A stretch of 64,000 nt of DNA from Bacterioplanes sp. (GTDB lineage: Bacteria > Pseudomonadota > Gammaproteobacteria > Pseudomonadales > Oceanobacteraceae): assembly GCA_014859445.1 (NCBI GenBank), contig JACUUC010000003.1, positions 1 to 64,000 of the forward strand. The letters are read 5' to 3'. This document shows, one piece after another, positions 8,774 to 19,527 of the stretch (its first letter is position 1; each line of letters opens with the position of its first letter). A model generated the notes under the pieces. It did no database searches. It had not been told where the DNA came from and saw nothing but the letters and a program-made list of their open reading frames with translations. Made by a program: the position numbers and the translations under genes.

Positions 8774-11314
8774 TTAAGGATGCGGCAACAACTGCAGGGT
8801 CGGTTGAAAGTGTGCCTGTCGCTGCTGCGCATCATGAAACGGCAAGGTACGATTTTCCATCGACAACCACAGGTCAATTCCATCATCGTAATGAGGCGAA
8901 GCCGGATTGCCCGATTGCCCACCGGCCACCACCAATTGCAACGGTTCGTCTTGGCTAAAATCGACAATCAAACGCATAGCAGGAATGTTCCAAACGCGGT
9001 AATCCTTACCCAAATCATGACCCGCCACGTTCAATGTGTTGCGATTACCACCGGCCGGATACGGACCACGATCGGTATAGCGTGCAAGGGCATCCACGAC
9101 ATGGCCTTTAATACCCGGAATGTGCGGCCGCAAGTGCGTCGTTTCTGTTTGCCAGTGATAGGTTAATAACTGCCCCCACTGCCAAACCTGATCATCCGTG
9201 CCTAAACGACGCTGCAAATACGGCCATGTGGTTTGCAAGGCACGTACCACGATATCAGCCACACCTTCCTGATTTTCGGTGGTCACGTCATTCCAAAACG
9301 GCGCGTCCGCGCCGCGCAAAATATGATCTTGGTACGCCGAATAAGCACGACCATTCAAGGCCATCAACTGAGTCCATAACGCACCGTCATCCGGCCCGAG
9401 TTCATCCAGAAAAATAGCTCGAATCAAATGGTGCTCAAACGCCCCCCAGACCGCCGCTGCACGAGAATCCTCCGCCATGTGGCCATCAAAGGCTTGCAGC
9501 ACAGCCAAGGTTGTTAATGCCCAGCTGCGTTCTTGCTCACTCAACGCCGCCATTGAGGCCGTTAATGCATCCGTATCAGCAAACAGCGCCTGCTGTGCCT
9601 TAGCTACAAACAGATCGACACGATCAGCCTGCATTGCTTGCATAAAAGCCAAATCATGATCGTCACGACTCGCCAACATCTGCGCTAATCGTTCATAACG
9701 CTCTGGATAATACCAAGAGCTGGTCAAGGTCGGTGTGTAATCCGCCGCTACCGTACGATGATTCCCCGTACCCAACCAGCCTTGTTGCGGATTACGCTCT
9801 CGCGGTAACGACTCACCACCCCAAACGCCTTGCCACTCGTATTCTCCCGTCCAACCAGGGCTTGGAAAATGTCCGCTGCCCTTGGCACGCCGCGGATATT
9901 GCCCCGTCACCTGCCACGCCATCTCGGTAGCGGTACCGTAAATCACATTCAAGTGAATAAAACCGACCTCATTCAACACCCGCTCGGCCTCATCCATGGT
10001 TTTTGCCTGTCCCAACTGAAAAAAGGCATCAATGGTGTTATCGGGGTAGGTCGCCGTCCAACTTAACGCCAAACCAAAACGCGATGCCGTTTCTGGAGGG
10101 ACGATGGGGTGTTTGTTGCTGGCCAATAACGCCGAATTCAATAAGGGGCCATGACGCGTAGTTTGTACCGTCAATTCTCGATCGGGCTGACCTTTCACAC
10201 GAATCACTTCGGTGCGCTCGGCAACCGGATACCAGGCATCTTGATAGAGGTACTCCGTCACGCCATCGCGTTCACGCAATTGCTCTAAGAAGACATCTTG
10301 GGTATCCGCCATCACCATGGTTTCACCCCACGCAATATGACCGTTATAACCCGCCACCAGCGCCGGAATGCCCGGCAAGGTAATCCCCACACCGGAATAT
10401 TCAGGGCTTTGAACTTGCATTAACGTCCAGGTCGACGGCTGCGATAACAACAGGTGCGTGTCATTGGCAATGATGGTCGCTTGATTCGCTGTATGACTGG
10501 CCTGAACGCCCCAGTTATTGGAGGCGGCAATGCCTTGACCCGTGAGGTGTTTCATTTTTTCCGCAACTTGCTGCCATGCCTGCACATCCGCTTGCACACG
10601 ACTCAAATCCACATCGGCCAACTTAGCCGCTTCAGCAAAGTCGATGGCTTCATCCGGATAAATGGGGGCCAACCACGCTGCCTTTTCCCAACCGAGTTGC
10701 CCCGCCAATTGCAGAAACGCCAATTCCTCATGCAGGTTAAAACCCACGCCCAAATTCAACAGCACAAACAGACCAATGGTGTTGTGCGGTTGCCATGCTT
10801 CAGGCTGATAATCATTCAGCACCAATTCGAGCGGTAAGTGGCCTCGGTGCTGTTCGATAAACGCATTCACACCCGCACTGAATTGCGTCAAATACCCTTT
10901 CATGTCATCCGATAACGCGAGGTAGCGCTCATCAATAATTTGAGGAACGCCCAGTGTGCGCATGTACACATCCAGATCGATGGCGACCTCTCCGGCCATC
11001 TCAGACAATCGGCCACGCGCGAGTAAATTCATCGACACCATTTGCGCTAACCGATCTTGTGCCATCACATAACCGATGGCATAGGTTAAATCGTGCAGTG
11101 ATTCGGCTTCGATCAACGGCACACCGTACTCATCTCGGGCCACCTGAACCGGTGCCTGCAAGCCGGGCAACACCAAGGTATCCGATACCACCGACGCATG
11201 GCGCTTAGCGACCCAATCGAACATCCAACTGCACCCACTGAGGGAAACACTGAAAAGCAGTACCAGTGCTAGCAAACTACTGCGTTTAAACCACGAATTC
11301 TTATTATTGTTCAT
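8774..11314 (-). CDS. Penicillin-acylase-family Ntn hydrolase, predicted lipoprotein
   Basis: This 846-aa protein belongs to the penicillin amidase/N-acyl-homoserine-lactone acylase family of self-cleaving N-terminal-nucleophile hydrolases. The signal peptide ends in LSGC (Cys28), so it should be a lipoprotein; the position-2 residue after Cys is Ser, compatible with outer-membrane sorting. An alpha-chain region (about 40-230) precedes a linker and the new N-terminus Ser265 in GIAASNNWGV, which starts the beta chain. DTQDVFLEQL and the late GGNRNTLN match the family. Relatives cleave beta-lactams or quorum-sensing acyl-homoserine lactones; the substrate cannot be read from sequence. Confidence 0.85.
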   Translation of the reverse strand: MNNNKNSWFKRSSLLALVLLFSVSLSGCSWMFDWVAKRHASVVSDTLVLPGLQAPVQVARDEYGVPLIEAESLHDLTYAIGYVMAQDRLAQMVSMNLLARGRLSEMAGEVAIDLDVYMRTLGVPQIIDERYLALSDDMKGYLTQFSAGVNAFIEQHRGHLPLELVLNDYQPEAWQPHNTIGLFVLLNLGVGFNLHEELAFLQLAGQLGWEKAAWLAPIYPDEAIDFAEAAKLADVDLSRVQADVQAWQQVAEKMKHLTGQGIAASNNWGVQASHTANQATIIANDTHLLLSQPSTWTLMQVQSPEYSGVGITLPGIPALVAGYNGHIAWGETMVMADTQDVFLEQLRERDGVTEYLYQDAWYPVAERTEVIRVKGQPDRELTVQTTRHGPLLNSALLASNKHPIVPPETASRFGLALSWTATYPDNTIDAFFQLGQAKTMDEAERVLNEVGFIHLNVIYGTATEMAWQVTGQYPRRAKGSGHFPSPGWTGEYEWQGVWGGESLPRERNPQQGWLGTGNHRTVAADYTPTLTSSWYYPERYERLAQMLASRDDHDLAFMQAMQADRVDLFVAKAQQALFADTDALTASMAALSEQERSWALTTLAVLQAFDGHMAEDSRAAAVWGAFEHHLIRAIFLDELGPDDGALWTQLMALNGRAYSAYQDHILRGADAPFWNDVTTENQEGVADIVVRALQTTWPYLQRRLGTDDQVWQWGQLLTYHWQTETTHLRPHIPGIKGHVVDALARYTDRGPYPAGGNRNTLNVAGHDLGKDYRVWNIPAMRLIVDFSQDEPLQLVVAGGQSGNPASPHYDDGIDLWLSMENRTLPFHDAQQRQAHFQPTLQLLPHP

Positions 11315-11504
11315 GTCAATCTCATTGCTGTTACATCACAGACTCCGGCAACAAGTACCATCGTCCAACCACGAGCGAGTATGCAGAAAGGCCTAAATAA
11401 ACAACAGGGACTTTCTCGCCAAAACGTACCTTGCGCTTCTAAGCGATTACGTTACCCTTAGTCACCCATGATTCATCGCCCCATTAACCCATCGAGGTGT
11501 CATT

Positions 11505-11978
11505 ATGAGCTTGCACGAATTACCCCTTAACCAGCCTGCCCCATTATTCAGCACCCAAAATCAACGCGCCGAGACGGTCGCGCTGAGTGATTTTATCGGC
11601 AAAAAAGTCGTCCTGTATTTTTATCCCAAAGCCATGACCCCCGGCTGCACCACACAAGCTTGTGGCTTGCGTGATAGCCAAGCTGAATTGGCCGAGGTCA
11701 ATGCCATTGCACTGGGTATCAGCCCCGATGCCCCCGAAAAACTGCAACGCTTTATCGACAAATACGATCTCAACTTCGATTTATTGTCCGATGAAGATCA
11801 CGCCATTGCCGATCAATACGGCGTATGGGGACCAAAGAAATTCATGGGCAAAGAATACGACGGCATTCATCGCGTTACTTTCATTATCGATGAGCAAGGT
11901 GTTTTGCGTCACGTCATGGCCAAAGTCAAAACCAAGACACACCATGACGATGTGCTAGCAGTGCTAAAATCGCTGTAA
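11505..11978 (+). CDS. bcp: Thioredoxin-dependent peroxiredoxin Bcp/PrxQ
   Basis: This peroxiredoxin of 157 aa reduces hydrogen peroxide and organic peroxides with thioredoxin. The peroxidatic Cys48 and the resolving Cys53 lie five residues apart in MTPGCTTQACGLRD, the arrangement of the atypical two-Cys PrxQ class. The catalytic Pro/Thr and a later Arg of the fold are present. GAGGTGTC lies just before the ATG. A gene for an exported unknown protein follows 41 nt downstream on the same strand. Confidence 0.93.
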   Translation: MSLHELPLNQPAPLFSTQNQRAETVALSDFIGKKVVLYFYPKAMTPGCTTQACGLRDSQAELAEVNAIALGISPDAPEKLQRFIDKYDLNFDLLSDEDHAIADQYGVWGPKKFMGKEYDGIHRVTFIIDEQGVLRHVMAKVKTKTHHDDVLAVLKSL

Positions 11979-12019
11979 AATTTTCTTATCTTTTCGATGC
12001 GCTGGCCGATAGTAACAGC

Positions 12020-12946
12020 ATGAAAACACTGTTGATTGTTTGTCTTAGTTTATTGGCCAGCCACATGGCTCACGCCCACCGTTACCTAGGTTGCGGGGCG
12101 GGCGTGCATCAAACCCATTGGCAGGGCATTGACAATCGCTTACAGCGTGGGGCGGAACGCTATGCCATCGTACAGTGTCAGCTTGAACAGCAACCACTGC
12201 CAGATAACCGCCAGTGGTTTTACGCTTACCCCAACGTACAATGGCAGCAAGCGCAACCCACCGAACTGTCACGCTCTGGCTGGGATGCCAATCATCAAAC
12301 CATTGACCTTCAACTCCCACTCTATCGCCAGCGTGGTCACAGCGCGTATTGGCAAGGTATTTGGCACGAACAACACACCGAATTGGGTGATCAGCTGCAA
12401 GCCAGTCTGACTGTCCGTTCAGGTCAGCCTCCCAGCAGTAACGCCCAAGCGGTGTTGGTTCGCCAGAGACAACGTGACATCGGTATCGGCGTGGACTTAC
12501 GGCACTGGCAAGTTCCAGTGAATCAATTGCAACTGCGTTATCGACAAGTACAACAGCCGGTTGCCTATCAATGGATCACAGCGAACGAAACTGCACGCTG
12601 GTTTGGTAACAGTGAACGTGAGCTTTGGTTGTTACACATTGGCCACCAAGCCGAAGGCATTGGTTGGCGCTGGCCGTGGCACATCAGCCTCGGTTATGGT
12701 GAGCATGAGGTTGATCAACGACCAGCGGGAAGTTCGAGTCGAGACGCTCGTATGAGCCACCAACAGATAACGGTGCAAGTCGCTGCCGACTATCGGCATC
12801 GTTTCACACGCCGTTGGCACGGCCGCGTACAAGGCATCATCCAAGGTGAATACGGGTTGTACGATAGCGTCACGGCCGGTGCGCAAATACGCAATGATTA
12901 CGGCGTTCAATACACTTTATTGGCTTCGTTGGAGTGGCGAAACTGA
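12020..12946 (+). CDS. Exported protein of unknown function, possible outer-membrane beta-barrel
   Basis: I do not recognise this 308-aa protein. It has a clean Sec signal peptide, with likely cleavage after AHA near residue 19. The mature part is rich in Gln, Trp, Tyr and His, with alternating polar and hydrophobic residues. The last 100 residues (WHISLGYGEHEV, ITVQVAADYRHRF, GRVQGIIQGEYGLY, VQYTLLASLEWRN) look like amphipathic strands of a beta-barrel. It ends in Asn, not the usual terminal aromatic. It may be co-transcribed with bcp. It converges on the AraC-type gene. Confidence 0.6.
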   Translation: MKTLLIVCLSLLASHMAHAHRYLGCGAGVHQTHWQGIDNRLQRGAERYAIVQCQLEQQPLPDNRQWFYAYPNVQWQQAQPTELSRSGWDANHQTIDLQLPLYRQRGHSAYWQGIWHEQHTELGDQLQASLTVRSGQPPSSNAQAVLVRQRQRDIGIGVDLRHWQVPVNQLQLRYRQVQQPVAYQWITANETARWFGNSERELWLLHIGHQAEGIGWRWPWHISLGYGEHEVDQRPAGSSSRDARMSHQQITVQVAADYRHRFTRRWHGRVQGIIQGEYGLYDSVTAGAQIRNDYGVQYTLLASLEWRN

Positions 12947-12978
12947 GTCTATCAGCAGTGCGCTTATGAACCCTGGCC

Positions 12979-14034
12979 TTATGAACGCTGAGCCTGTGAA
13001 CGGTAAGTCTGAGGGCTGCAACCCTGCCAACGTCGAAAGGCGCGGGTAAAACCGCTGCTTTCCGCAAAGCCCAACTGCTCACCGATGTCCGTCATGGAGC
13101 AGTCCGTTTCTGCCAACAACTGCAACGCGCGGCGATGACGCTCTTCATTCAACAATTGCTGAAAACTGGTGCCTTGTTCATTGAGTTTACGCTGTAACGA
13201 GCGACCACTGATGTGCAGCTGACGGGCAAAATCGTCTCGCTCTAGCGCCAACGAGTCACTATCGCGCAGCCATTGAATCAAGCGCGTAACATCATCGGAT
13301 TGGTTTAGTAACGCCAATTGATCTTCCAGCATGCGTTCATGCATCGCGGCCAAATGCTCATCACCCAACGCTAACGGCTCTTGCATCAGTTCGGCGGCAA
13401 AAACAAGTGCATTGCGGTCGGCATCAAACACCACGGGGCATGCAAAAATACGCTGATACTGACTGACATCCGCGGGGGCAGAATGCTCACATTCAACGCG
13501 CAGCAAGGGCACACGACGACACGCTAGCCAGTTGGCAAAACTGCGTAACAACACCAACACCGCATCCACCTGATGACGGCTAAAATTCAACGCTTGCGGT
13601 TCATAACAAATGGCCGCTTCATCGCCGTCATGCTGCAAAAAGTAACGTCCGCCTTCGCTTAACAAACGACTGTAGCGGATGGATTTTTCAAAGGCAGCGC
13701 CCAAATTGTCACTGTGCAATAAGATCAACGCAAATAACTGAAAGTGACTGGGCTTCACCCATTCACCCATGCGCAAACCAAAGTCGTTGTTATTGGCCAA
13801 CCGTTCAGCCACACGCCATAAACGCAAGGTTTCGGTCAAACTGATGCGCGCGTGGTTGTTCTGCAACCGCTCTGGCGCCAGCTGCGCTTCGTGCAATAAC
13901 TCGTCCGTTGCTACCCCCTGCTGCTCGGCCGCCAACAGCAGTGCTTTAATCCACAATACCGATACGGTTTTCTCATCCGTCGACTGACGGACGCGGGTAC
14001 GACTGTGGTTATCTGTCATGTTCGTATTGCTCAT
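12979..14034 (-). CDS. AraC-family transcriptional regulator (PF12625-type sensor)
   Basis: This 351-aa regulator has an N-terminal arabinose-binding-like sensor of the OruR/ArgR-type group (about residues 25-215, with RISLTETLRLWRVAERL and FGLRMGEWVKPSHF) and a C-terminal double helix-turn-helix (about 260-348). The second helix region, MTDIGEQLGFAESSGFTRAFRRWQGCSP, is typical of AraC. Such regulators often control neighbouring catabolic or lipid genes. The divergent neighbour is the Mpo1-like gene, 149 bp away, a possible but unproven target. Confidence 0.88.
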   Translation of the reverse strand: MSNTNMTDNHSRTRVRQSTDEKTVSVLWIKALLLAAEQQGVATDELLHEAQLAPERLQNNHARISLTETLRLWRVAERLANNNDFGLRMGEWVKPSHFQLFALILLHSDNLGAAFEKSIRYSRLLSEGGRYFLQHDGDEAAICYEPQALNFSRHQVDAVLVLLRSFANWLACRRVPLLRVECEHSAPADVSQYQRIFACPVVFDADRNALVFAAELMQEPLALGDEHLAAMHERMLEDQLALLNQSDDVTRLIQWLRDSDSLALERDDFARQLHISGRSLQRKLNEQGTSFQQLLNEERHRRALQLLAETDCSMTDIGEQLGFAESSGFTRAFRRWQGCSPQTYRSQAQRS

Positions 14035-14183
14035 GCATCGATTAGGGTTATTTTTGTTGTCATGGTATTGATTAGGGCGGCCAACTGGCTCCCAAAAACA
14101 AGCGACTGTCTTGCGTGGATAAGCACATCCTCAACAAATGCAGTACAGTAACGGTGTCACAATAACGATAATAGGACAACGCT

Positions 14184-14663
14184 ATGAGCAAGAAAACCGC
14201 CGATCAATGGTTTGCCGAATACGGTGAAAGCCATCAAAACCGCACCAATAAACTCATTCATTGGGTGTGTGTCCCTTTAATTTTTGTCGTCATCATGGGC
14301 TTGTTATGGTCCATTCCTGTACCCAGTGTCATGGCATCCATTCCTTACCTAAACTGGGCAACCTTGTCAGCCATTGTGGTATTGGGATTTTACTGGCGGT
14401 TATCCACCAGTTTGGCCGTTGGCTTAACCCTATTTACCCTAGCCACCTACGCGTTACTCGCATGGTATGAACAACAAGCGGGCTGGCCTGCACTCTGGTT
14501 AACGTCCACCATTGGCTTTGTGGTGTTGTGGATTGGTCAATTCGTTGGTCATCATATCGAAGGCAAAAAACCCTCCTTCTTCAAAGACATTCAGTTTCTC
14601 TTGATTGGTCCTGCGTGGTTAATGGGCTTTATTTACCGTACATTGGGTATTCCTTACCGTTAA
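14184..14663 (+). CDS. Mpo1-like (DUF962) membrane protein
   Basis: This 159-aa protein starts with MSKKTADQWFAEYGESHQNRTNKLIHWVCVP, which carries the conserved HxxxxN...H signature of the DUF962/Mpo1 family. About four hydrophobic segments follow, then GQFVGHHIEGKKPSFFKD, the second conserved His motif. The yeast member Mpo1 is an Fe-dependent dioxygenase that alpha-oxidises 2-hydroxy fatty acids; activity in bacteria is inferred only. Divergent from the AraC-type regulator and followed by a MAPEG gene, suggesting a lipid-related pair. Confidence 0.8.
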   Translation: MSKKTADQWFAEYGESHQNRTNKLIHWVCVPLIFVVIMGLLWSIPVPSVMASIPYLNWATLSAIVVLGFYWRLSTSLAVGLTLFTLATYALLAWYEQQAGWPALWLTSTIGFVVLWIGQFVGHHIEGKKPSFFKDIQFLLIGPAWLMGFIYRTLGIPYR

Positions 14664-14777
14664 GGAGCCTCGGCCGGAAATGACCGCAAGGGTGGCACGA
14701 ATAACTCGTTGCAACCCGCTTGCGACATCGTATAGTCCAGCTTCTAGAACTACTTTGACAATAAAAAGGAAAACAAC

Positions 14778-15152
14778 ATGACTCAAGCCTATTGGTGCGT
14801 ACTCATTGCCGCATTGCTGCCCTACGTCTTCACCGGCCTCGCCAAAATTGGTGGTCGTCGTTACAACAACTATTCACCACGTGAATTTTTAGAGAAACAA
14901 GAAGGCTATCGCAAGCGTGCCCATTGGACACAATTGAACAGCTTTGAAGCGTTTCCTGCATTTGCAGCCGCTGTCATTATCGCGCACTTAGTGGGTGGCG
15001 ATCAGGCAACCATTAACCTCTATGCCATGGCCTTTATTGGTTTCCGTATTCTGTACGGCGTACTGTATTTGGCCAACCTTGCCGCCTTGCGCACATTGGC
15101 ATGGATGGGTGGTTTGGCGTGTGTGATTCTGCTCTTTACCGTCGGTGCCTAA
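14778..15152 (+). CDS. MAPEG-family membrane protein
   Basis: This small protein of 124 aa has four predicted membrane segments and belongs to the MAPEG family (membrane-associated proteins in eicosanoid and glutathione metabolism). NNYSPREFLEKQEGYRKRAHWTQLNSFEAFPAFAAAV carries the conserved Arg-rich loop and NxxE-type motif in which the Asn and Glu contribute to glutathione binding in studied members. A good AAAAGGAAAA stretch precedes the ATG. The bacterial substrate is unknown. Confidence 0.8.
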   Translation: MTQAYWCVLIAALLPYVFTGLAKIGGRRYNNYSPREFLEKQEGYRKRAHWTQLNSFEAFPAFAAAVIIAHLVGGDQATINLYAMAFIGFRILYGVLYLANLAALRTLAWMGGLACVILLFTVGA

Positions 15153-15171
15153 AACGCCATAAGGCACAAAC

Positions 15172-15205
15172 AAAAAAACGGTCACATTGCTGTGACCGTT
15201 TTTTT
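15172..15205. terminator. Bidirectional intrinsic terminator
   Basis: A perfect 14-bp stem (AAAAAAACGGTCAC and its complement) encloses the loop ATTGCT, with A and T runs on both sides. It lies between the converging MAPEG and groEL genes and should end both transcripts. Confidence 0.9.
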
Positions 15206-15246
15206 ATGGCTGCGCTCACGAATGAGCGCAAGACGCTGGGCAGCGT

Positions 15247-16899
<1,653 letters not shown>

Positions 16900-16942
16900 T
16901 CAACACAGTACGTAAGAAAAAACAGTACCTTGGTAGAAAGAG

Positions 16943-17236
16943 TTACGACTCCAATACGCCGTAGATATCGCTTTCGTTTAGCAGCAGCAATTCTTCACCA
17001 TCGACTTTGATGGTGTTAGAACCCGAGTATTTACCGAATACCACGGTGTCACCTACGCTAACGGCCAGTGGTTGAACTTTGCCATCGTTCAAAACGCGAC
17101 CAGTACCGACAGCAACCACTTCACCTTGATTTGGCTTTTCAGTGGCAGAACCTGGCAACAAGATACCGCCAGCAGTGGTTTGCTCTTCTTCCTTGCGACG
17201 CACAACGACGCGATCGTGTAAAGGACGGATTTTCAT
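16943..17236 (-). CDS. groES: Co-chaperonin GroES (Hsp10)
   Basis: This 97-aa protein forms the heptameric lid of Gro[16 protein letters not shown], the mobile loop ([16 protein letters not shown]) and the roof and C-terminal strands ([26 protein letters not shown]) are standard. GGAGATAG precedes the ATG. First gene of the groES-groEL operon. Confidence 0.98.
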   Translation of the reverse strand: MKIRPLHDRVVVRRKEEEQTTAGGILLPGSATEKPNQGEVVAVGTGRVLNDGKVQPLAVSVGDTVVFGKYSGSNTIKVDGEELLLLNESDIYGVLES

Positions 17237-17327
17237 TTGAAGCTATCTCCAATGTTAAAAGCACTATTGCTAAGCTCTAGTTTGGCAGTAGTCATCCACC
17301 ACCTGTCTAGAATTTGTGTATTGTTAA

Positions 17328-17353
17328 AGTTGGGTCGGCGTGCTGAATTTCAA
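17328..17353 (-). promoter_or_regulatory. Sigma-32-like heat-shock promoter of groES-groEL
   Basis: On the minus strand GTTGAAA (at about 17354-17348) is followed, after 12 nt, by ACCCAACT (17335-17328). These resemble the sigma-32 consensus CTTGAAA and CCCCATNT at allowed spacing, about 90 nt before the groES ATG. No CIRCE repeat was seen, so RpoH rather than HrcA control is likely. Confidence 0.55.
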
Positions 17354-17374
17354 CACCCTTACGCAAAAAAAATT

Positions 17375-17863
17375 CTATCGTTCGCGACGAAATTCGCCAT
17401 CAATCACATCGCCGTCTTGAGTGCCACCGTGTTCACGACGCTCAATCTTCATCGGGTCAATCACCTCAGCGCCGTAAACTTCACGCTCAGTGCGCACCAC
17501 CATTGACACAGGACGCCATTTTTTGATGGCTGCTTCGGCCAAGGCTATGCGCAATACAGGGATCAGTAACGCAAACCCAAAAGCATCGGTAATAAAGCCT
17601 GGGGCAATCAGCAACGCACCCGCCAGAGCCAACATCACCCCTTCGGCAATTTCACGAGCAGGGACGGTACCCTCACGAATGCGTTCATTAGCACGCAATA
17701 AGGTGGCGAATCCTTGCCAACGAATTAACTGCACCCCCACTAAGGCGGTTAAACCAATCAACGCAATGGTCCACAACGCACCAATCTCACCGCCGACTTG
17801 AATCAGCACGGCCAACTCCAGCAACGGCAAAACAATCAACAAAATGAATAGAGGCACAAGCAT
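17375..17863 (-). CDS. fxsA: FxsA-family inner membrane protein
   Basis: This 162-aa membrane protein has hydrophobic segments around residues 1-22, 27-47 and 75-110 with the family motif ALLIAPGFITDAFGFALLIP. E. coli FxsA, when overproduced, relieves exclusion of phage T7 by the F plasmid; its normal role is unknown. Like E. coli, it sits directly upstream of groES, but here the gap is about 138 bp and holds the heat-shock promoter. The charged C-terminal tail (DGDVIDGEFRRER) is hydrophilic. Confidence 0.88.
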   Translation of the reverse strand: MLVPLFILLIVLPLLELAVLIQVGGEIGALWTIALIGLTALVGVQLIRWQGFATLLRANERIREGTVPAREIAEGVMLALAGALLIAPGFITDAFGFALLIPVLRIALAEAAIKKWRPVSMVVRTEREVYGAEVIDPMKIERREHGGTQDGDVIDGEFRRER

Positions 17864-17945
17864 CTCCTAACGTTCTCTTACTCTGTCAATGGGGGTGGTT
17901 TAGGAAAAATCAACAACCCATCTAAAAAAGCCACCCGCGAAAACA

Positions 17946-17976
17946 AAACAGGGCCGGCAAAGCCGACCCTGTTTTG
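17946..17976 (-). terminator. Intrinsic terminator after ffh
   Basis: A 14-bp stem with one mismatch (AAAACAGGGCCGGC against GCCGACCCTGTTTT) closes a 3-nt loop. On the minus strand it is followed by a T-rich run. It lies 14 bp past the ffh stop and ends that transcript. Confidence 0.85.
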
Positions 17977-17989
17977 AGGCGCATCTCAA

Positions 17990-19381
17990 TTAACGCATAG
18001 GTGGCATACCACCGGGGCCGCCCATACCGCCCATGCCACCGGCACCGCCCATTGCGCGCATCATTTTTTGCATGCCGCCCTTGCCAGAGACTTTTTTCAT
18101 CATCTTCTGCATGGTCTTGTGCTGCTTAAGTACGCGATTCACATCTTGAATCTGCGTGCCAGAACCGGCTGCAATGCGCTTTTTACGGGAGCCGTTGATT
18201 TTATCCGGAAAACGACGTTCATCACGTGTCATCGAATGAATCACCGCCTCCATCTGTTTGAATTGACCCTCTGCGGCCGTCGTCTGCTTTGCCATTGCAC
18301 CCAAATTCCCCATGCCAGGCAATTTATCGAGCATCGATGTTAAGCCACCCATTTTCTTCATTTGCTGAATCTGATCCAAAAAGTCTTCTAAATCGAAGCC
18401 CTTACCTTTTTGAATTTTCTTCGCCAGTTGGTCGGCTTTGCTTTTATCAATGGTGCGCTCTGCTTCTTCGATCAGGGTGAGAATGTCACCCATATCCAAA
18501 ATACGAGACGCAACACGATCAGGATGGAAAGGCTCTAAGGCATCGACCTTTTCACCCATCCCCATAAACTTAATCGGTTTACCGGTAATATGGCGCACCG
18601 ACAAGGCCGCCCCACCACGTGCATCACCATCGGCCTTGGTTAAGATCACACCCGTTAACGGCAAGGCCTCATTGAAGGCTCGTGCCGTATTGGCCGCATC
18701 TTGACCTGTCATGGCATCCACCACAAACAGGGTTTCGATTGGATTGATGCCCGCATGCAATGCCTTGATTTCCGCCATCATCTCGTCGTCGATGGCTAAA
18801 CGACCAGCGGTATCCACCAACAACACATCGGCCGAGGCTTTTTTTGCCGCATCAATGGCGGCATGGGCGATATCAAGCGGTTTTTGATCAATGGACGATG
18901 GAAAGAAAATGGCACCGACGGCATCGGCCAAGGTTTCTAACTGCTTAATCGCCGCCGGACGATACACGTCGGCCGACACCACCATGACGCGTTTTTTCTC
19001 ACGCTCGATCAAATATTTGGCTAACTTACCCACCGAGGTGGTTTTACCCGCCCCCTGCAAACCCGCCATCAAAATAACGGCTGGCGGCTGTGCGGCCAAA
19101 TTCAACTTTTCGTTGGCATCGCCCATCACGGCTTGCAGCTCGTCATGTACGATCTTTAAAAACACCTGCCCAGGATTCAGGCTTTTCAGCACCTCGGTGC
19201 CAATGGCGCGCTGCTTTACTTGTTCAGTAAACGCTTTCACCACCGGCAAGGCCACATCGGCCTCTAACAACGCCATGCGCACTTCGCGCACGGTATCTTT
19301 GATATTGTCTTCTGTTAATTTGGCCTGACCCGTAATGCTTTTTAACGCACTGCTTAGGCGGTCGGTAAGACTCTGAAACAT
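17990..19381 (-). CDS. ffh: Signal recognition particle protein Ffh
   Basis: Ffh (SRP54) binds 4.5S RNA and signal sequences and delivers ribosomes to FtsY. The 463-aa protein has the N domain, the G domain with P-loop GLQGAGKTTSVGKLAK, DTAGR, TKADGDARGG and the C-terminal M domain (about 300-463) with the RNA-binding GSGTQIQDVNRVLKQ. The end is Gly/Met-rich. Divergent from ypjD, a common arrangement. No rpsP-rimM-trmD-rplS follows within the window. Confidence 0.97.
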   Translation of the reverse strand: MFQSLTDRLSSALKSITGQAKLTEDNIKDTVREVRMALLEADVALPVVKAFTEQVKQRAIGTEVLKSLNPGQVFLKIVHDELQAVMGDANEKLNLAAQPPAVILMAGLQGAGKTTSVGKLAKYLIEREKKRVMVVSADVYRPAAIKQLETLADAVGAIFFPSSIDQKPLDIAHAAIDAAKKASADVLLVDTAGRLAIDDEMMAEIKALHAGINPIETLFVVDAMTGQDAANTARAFNEALPLTGVILTKADGDARGGAALSVRHITGKPIKFMGMGEKVDALEPFHPDRVASRILDMGDILTLIEEAERTIDKSKADQLAKKIQKGKGFDLEDFLDQIQQMKKMGGLTSMLDKLPGMGNLGAMAKQTTAAEGQFKQMEAVIHSMTRDERRFPDKINGSRKKRIAAGSGTQIQDVNRVLKQHKTMQKMMKKVSGKGGMQKMMRAMGGAGGMGGMGGPGGMPPMR

Positions 19382-19527
19382 AGCGATAGACTCGAACCCG
19401 AAAAAATGTAGCGCCTAGTATAGCGGTAGCAGCCAAGGAAACCCAAGCGCAAACAACCCGTTGCAGCAAACGACCTTTTACCAATCGCTGGCTTATGCGA
19501 CACTCTGCCCATTGCAGAGGATGATGT

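Noticed and set aside
12846-13082. Short frames at the junction of the unknown exported gene and the AraC-type gene
   Set aside because: They overlap the two convergent genes and have no ribosome site or protein features.
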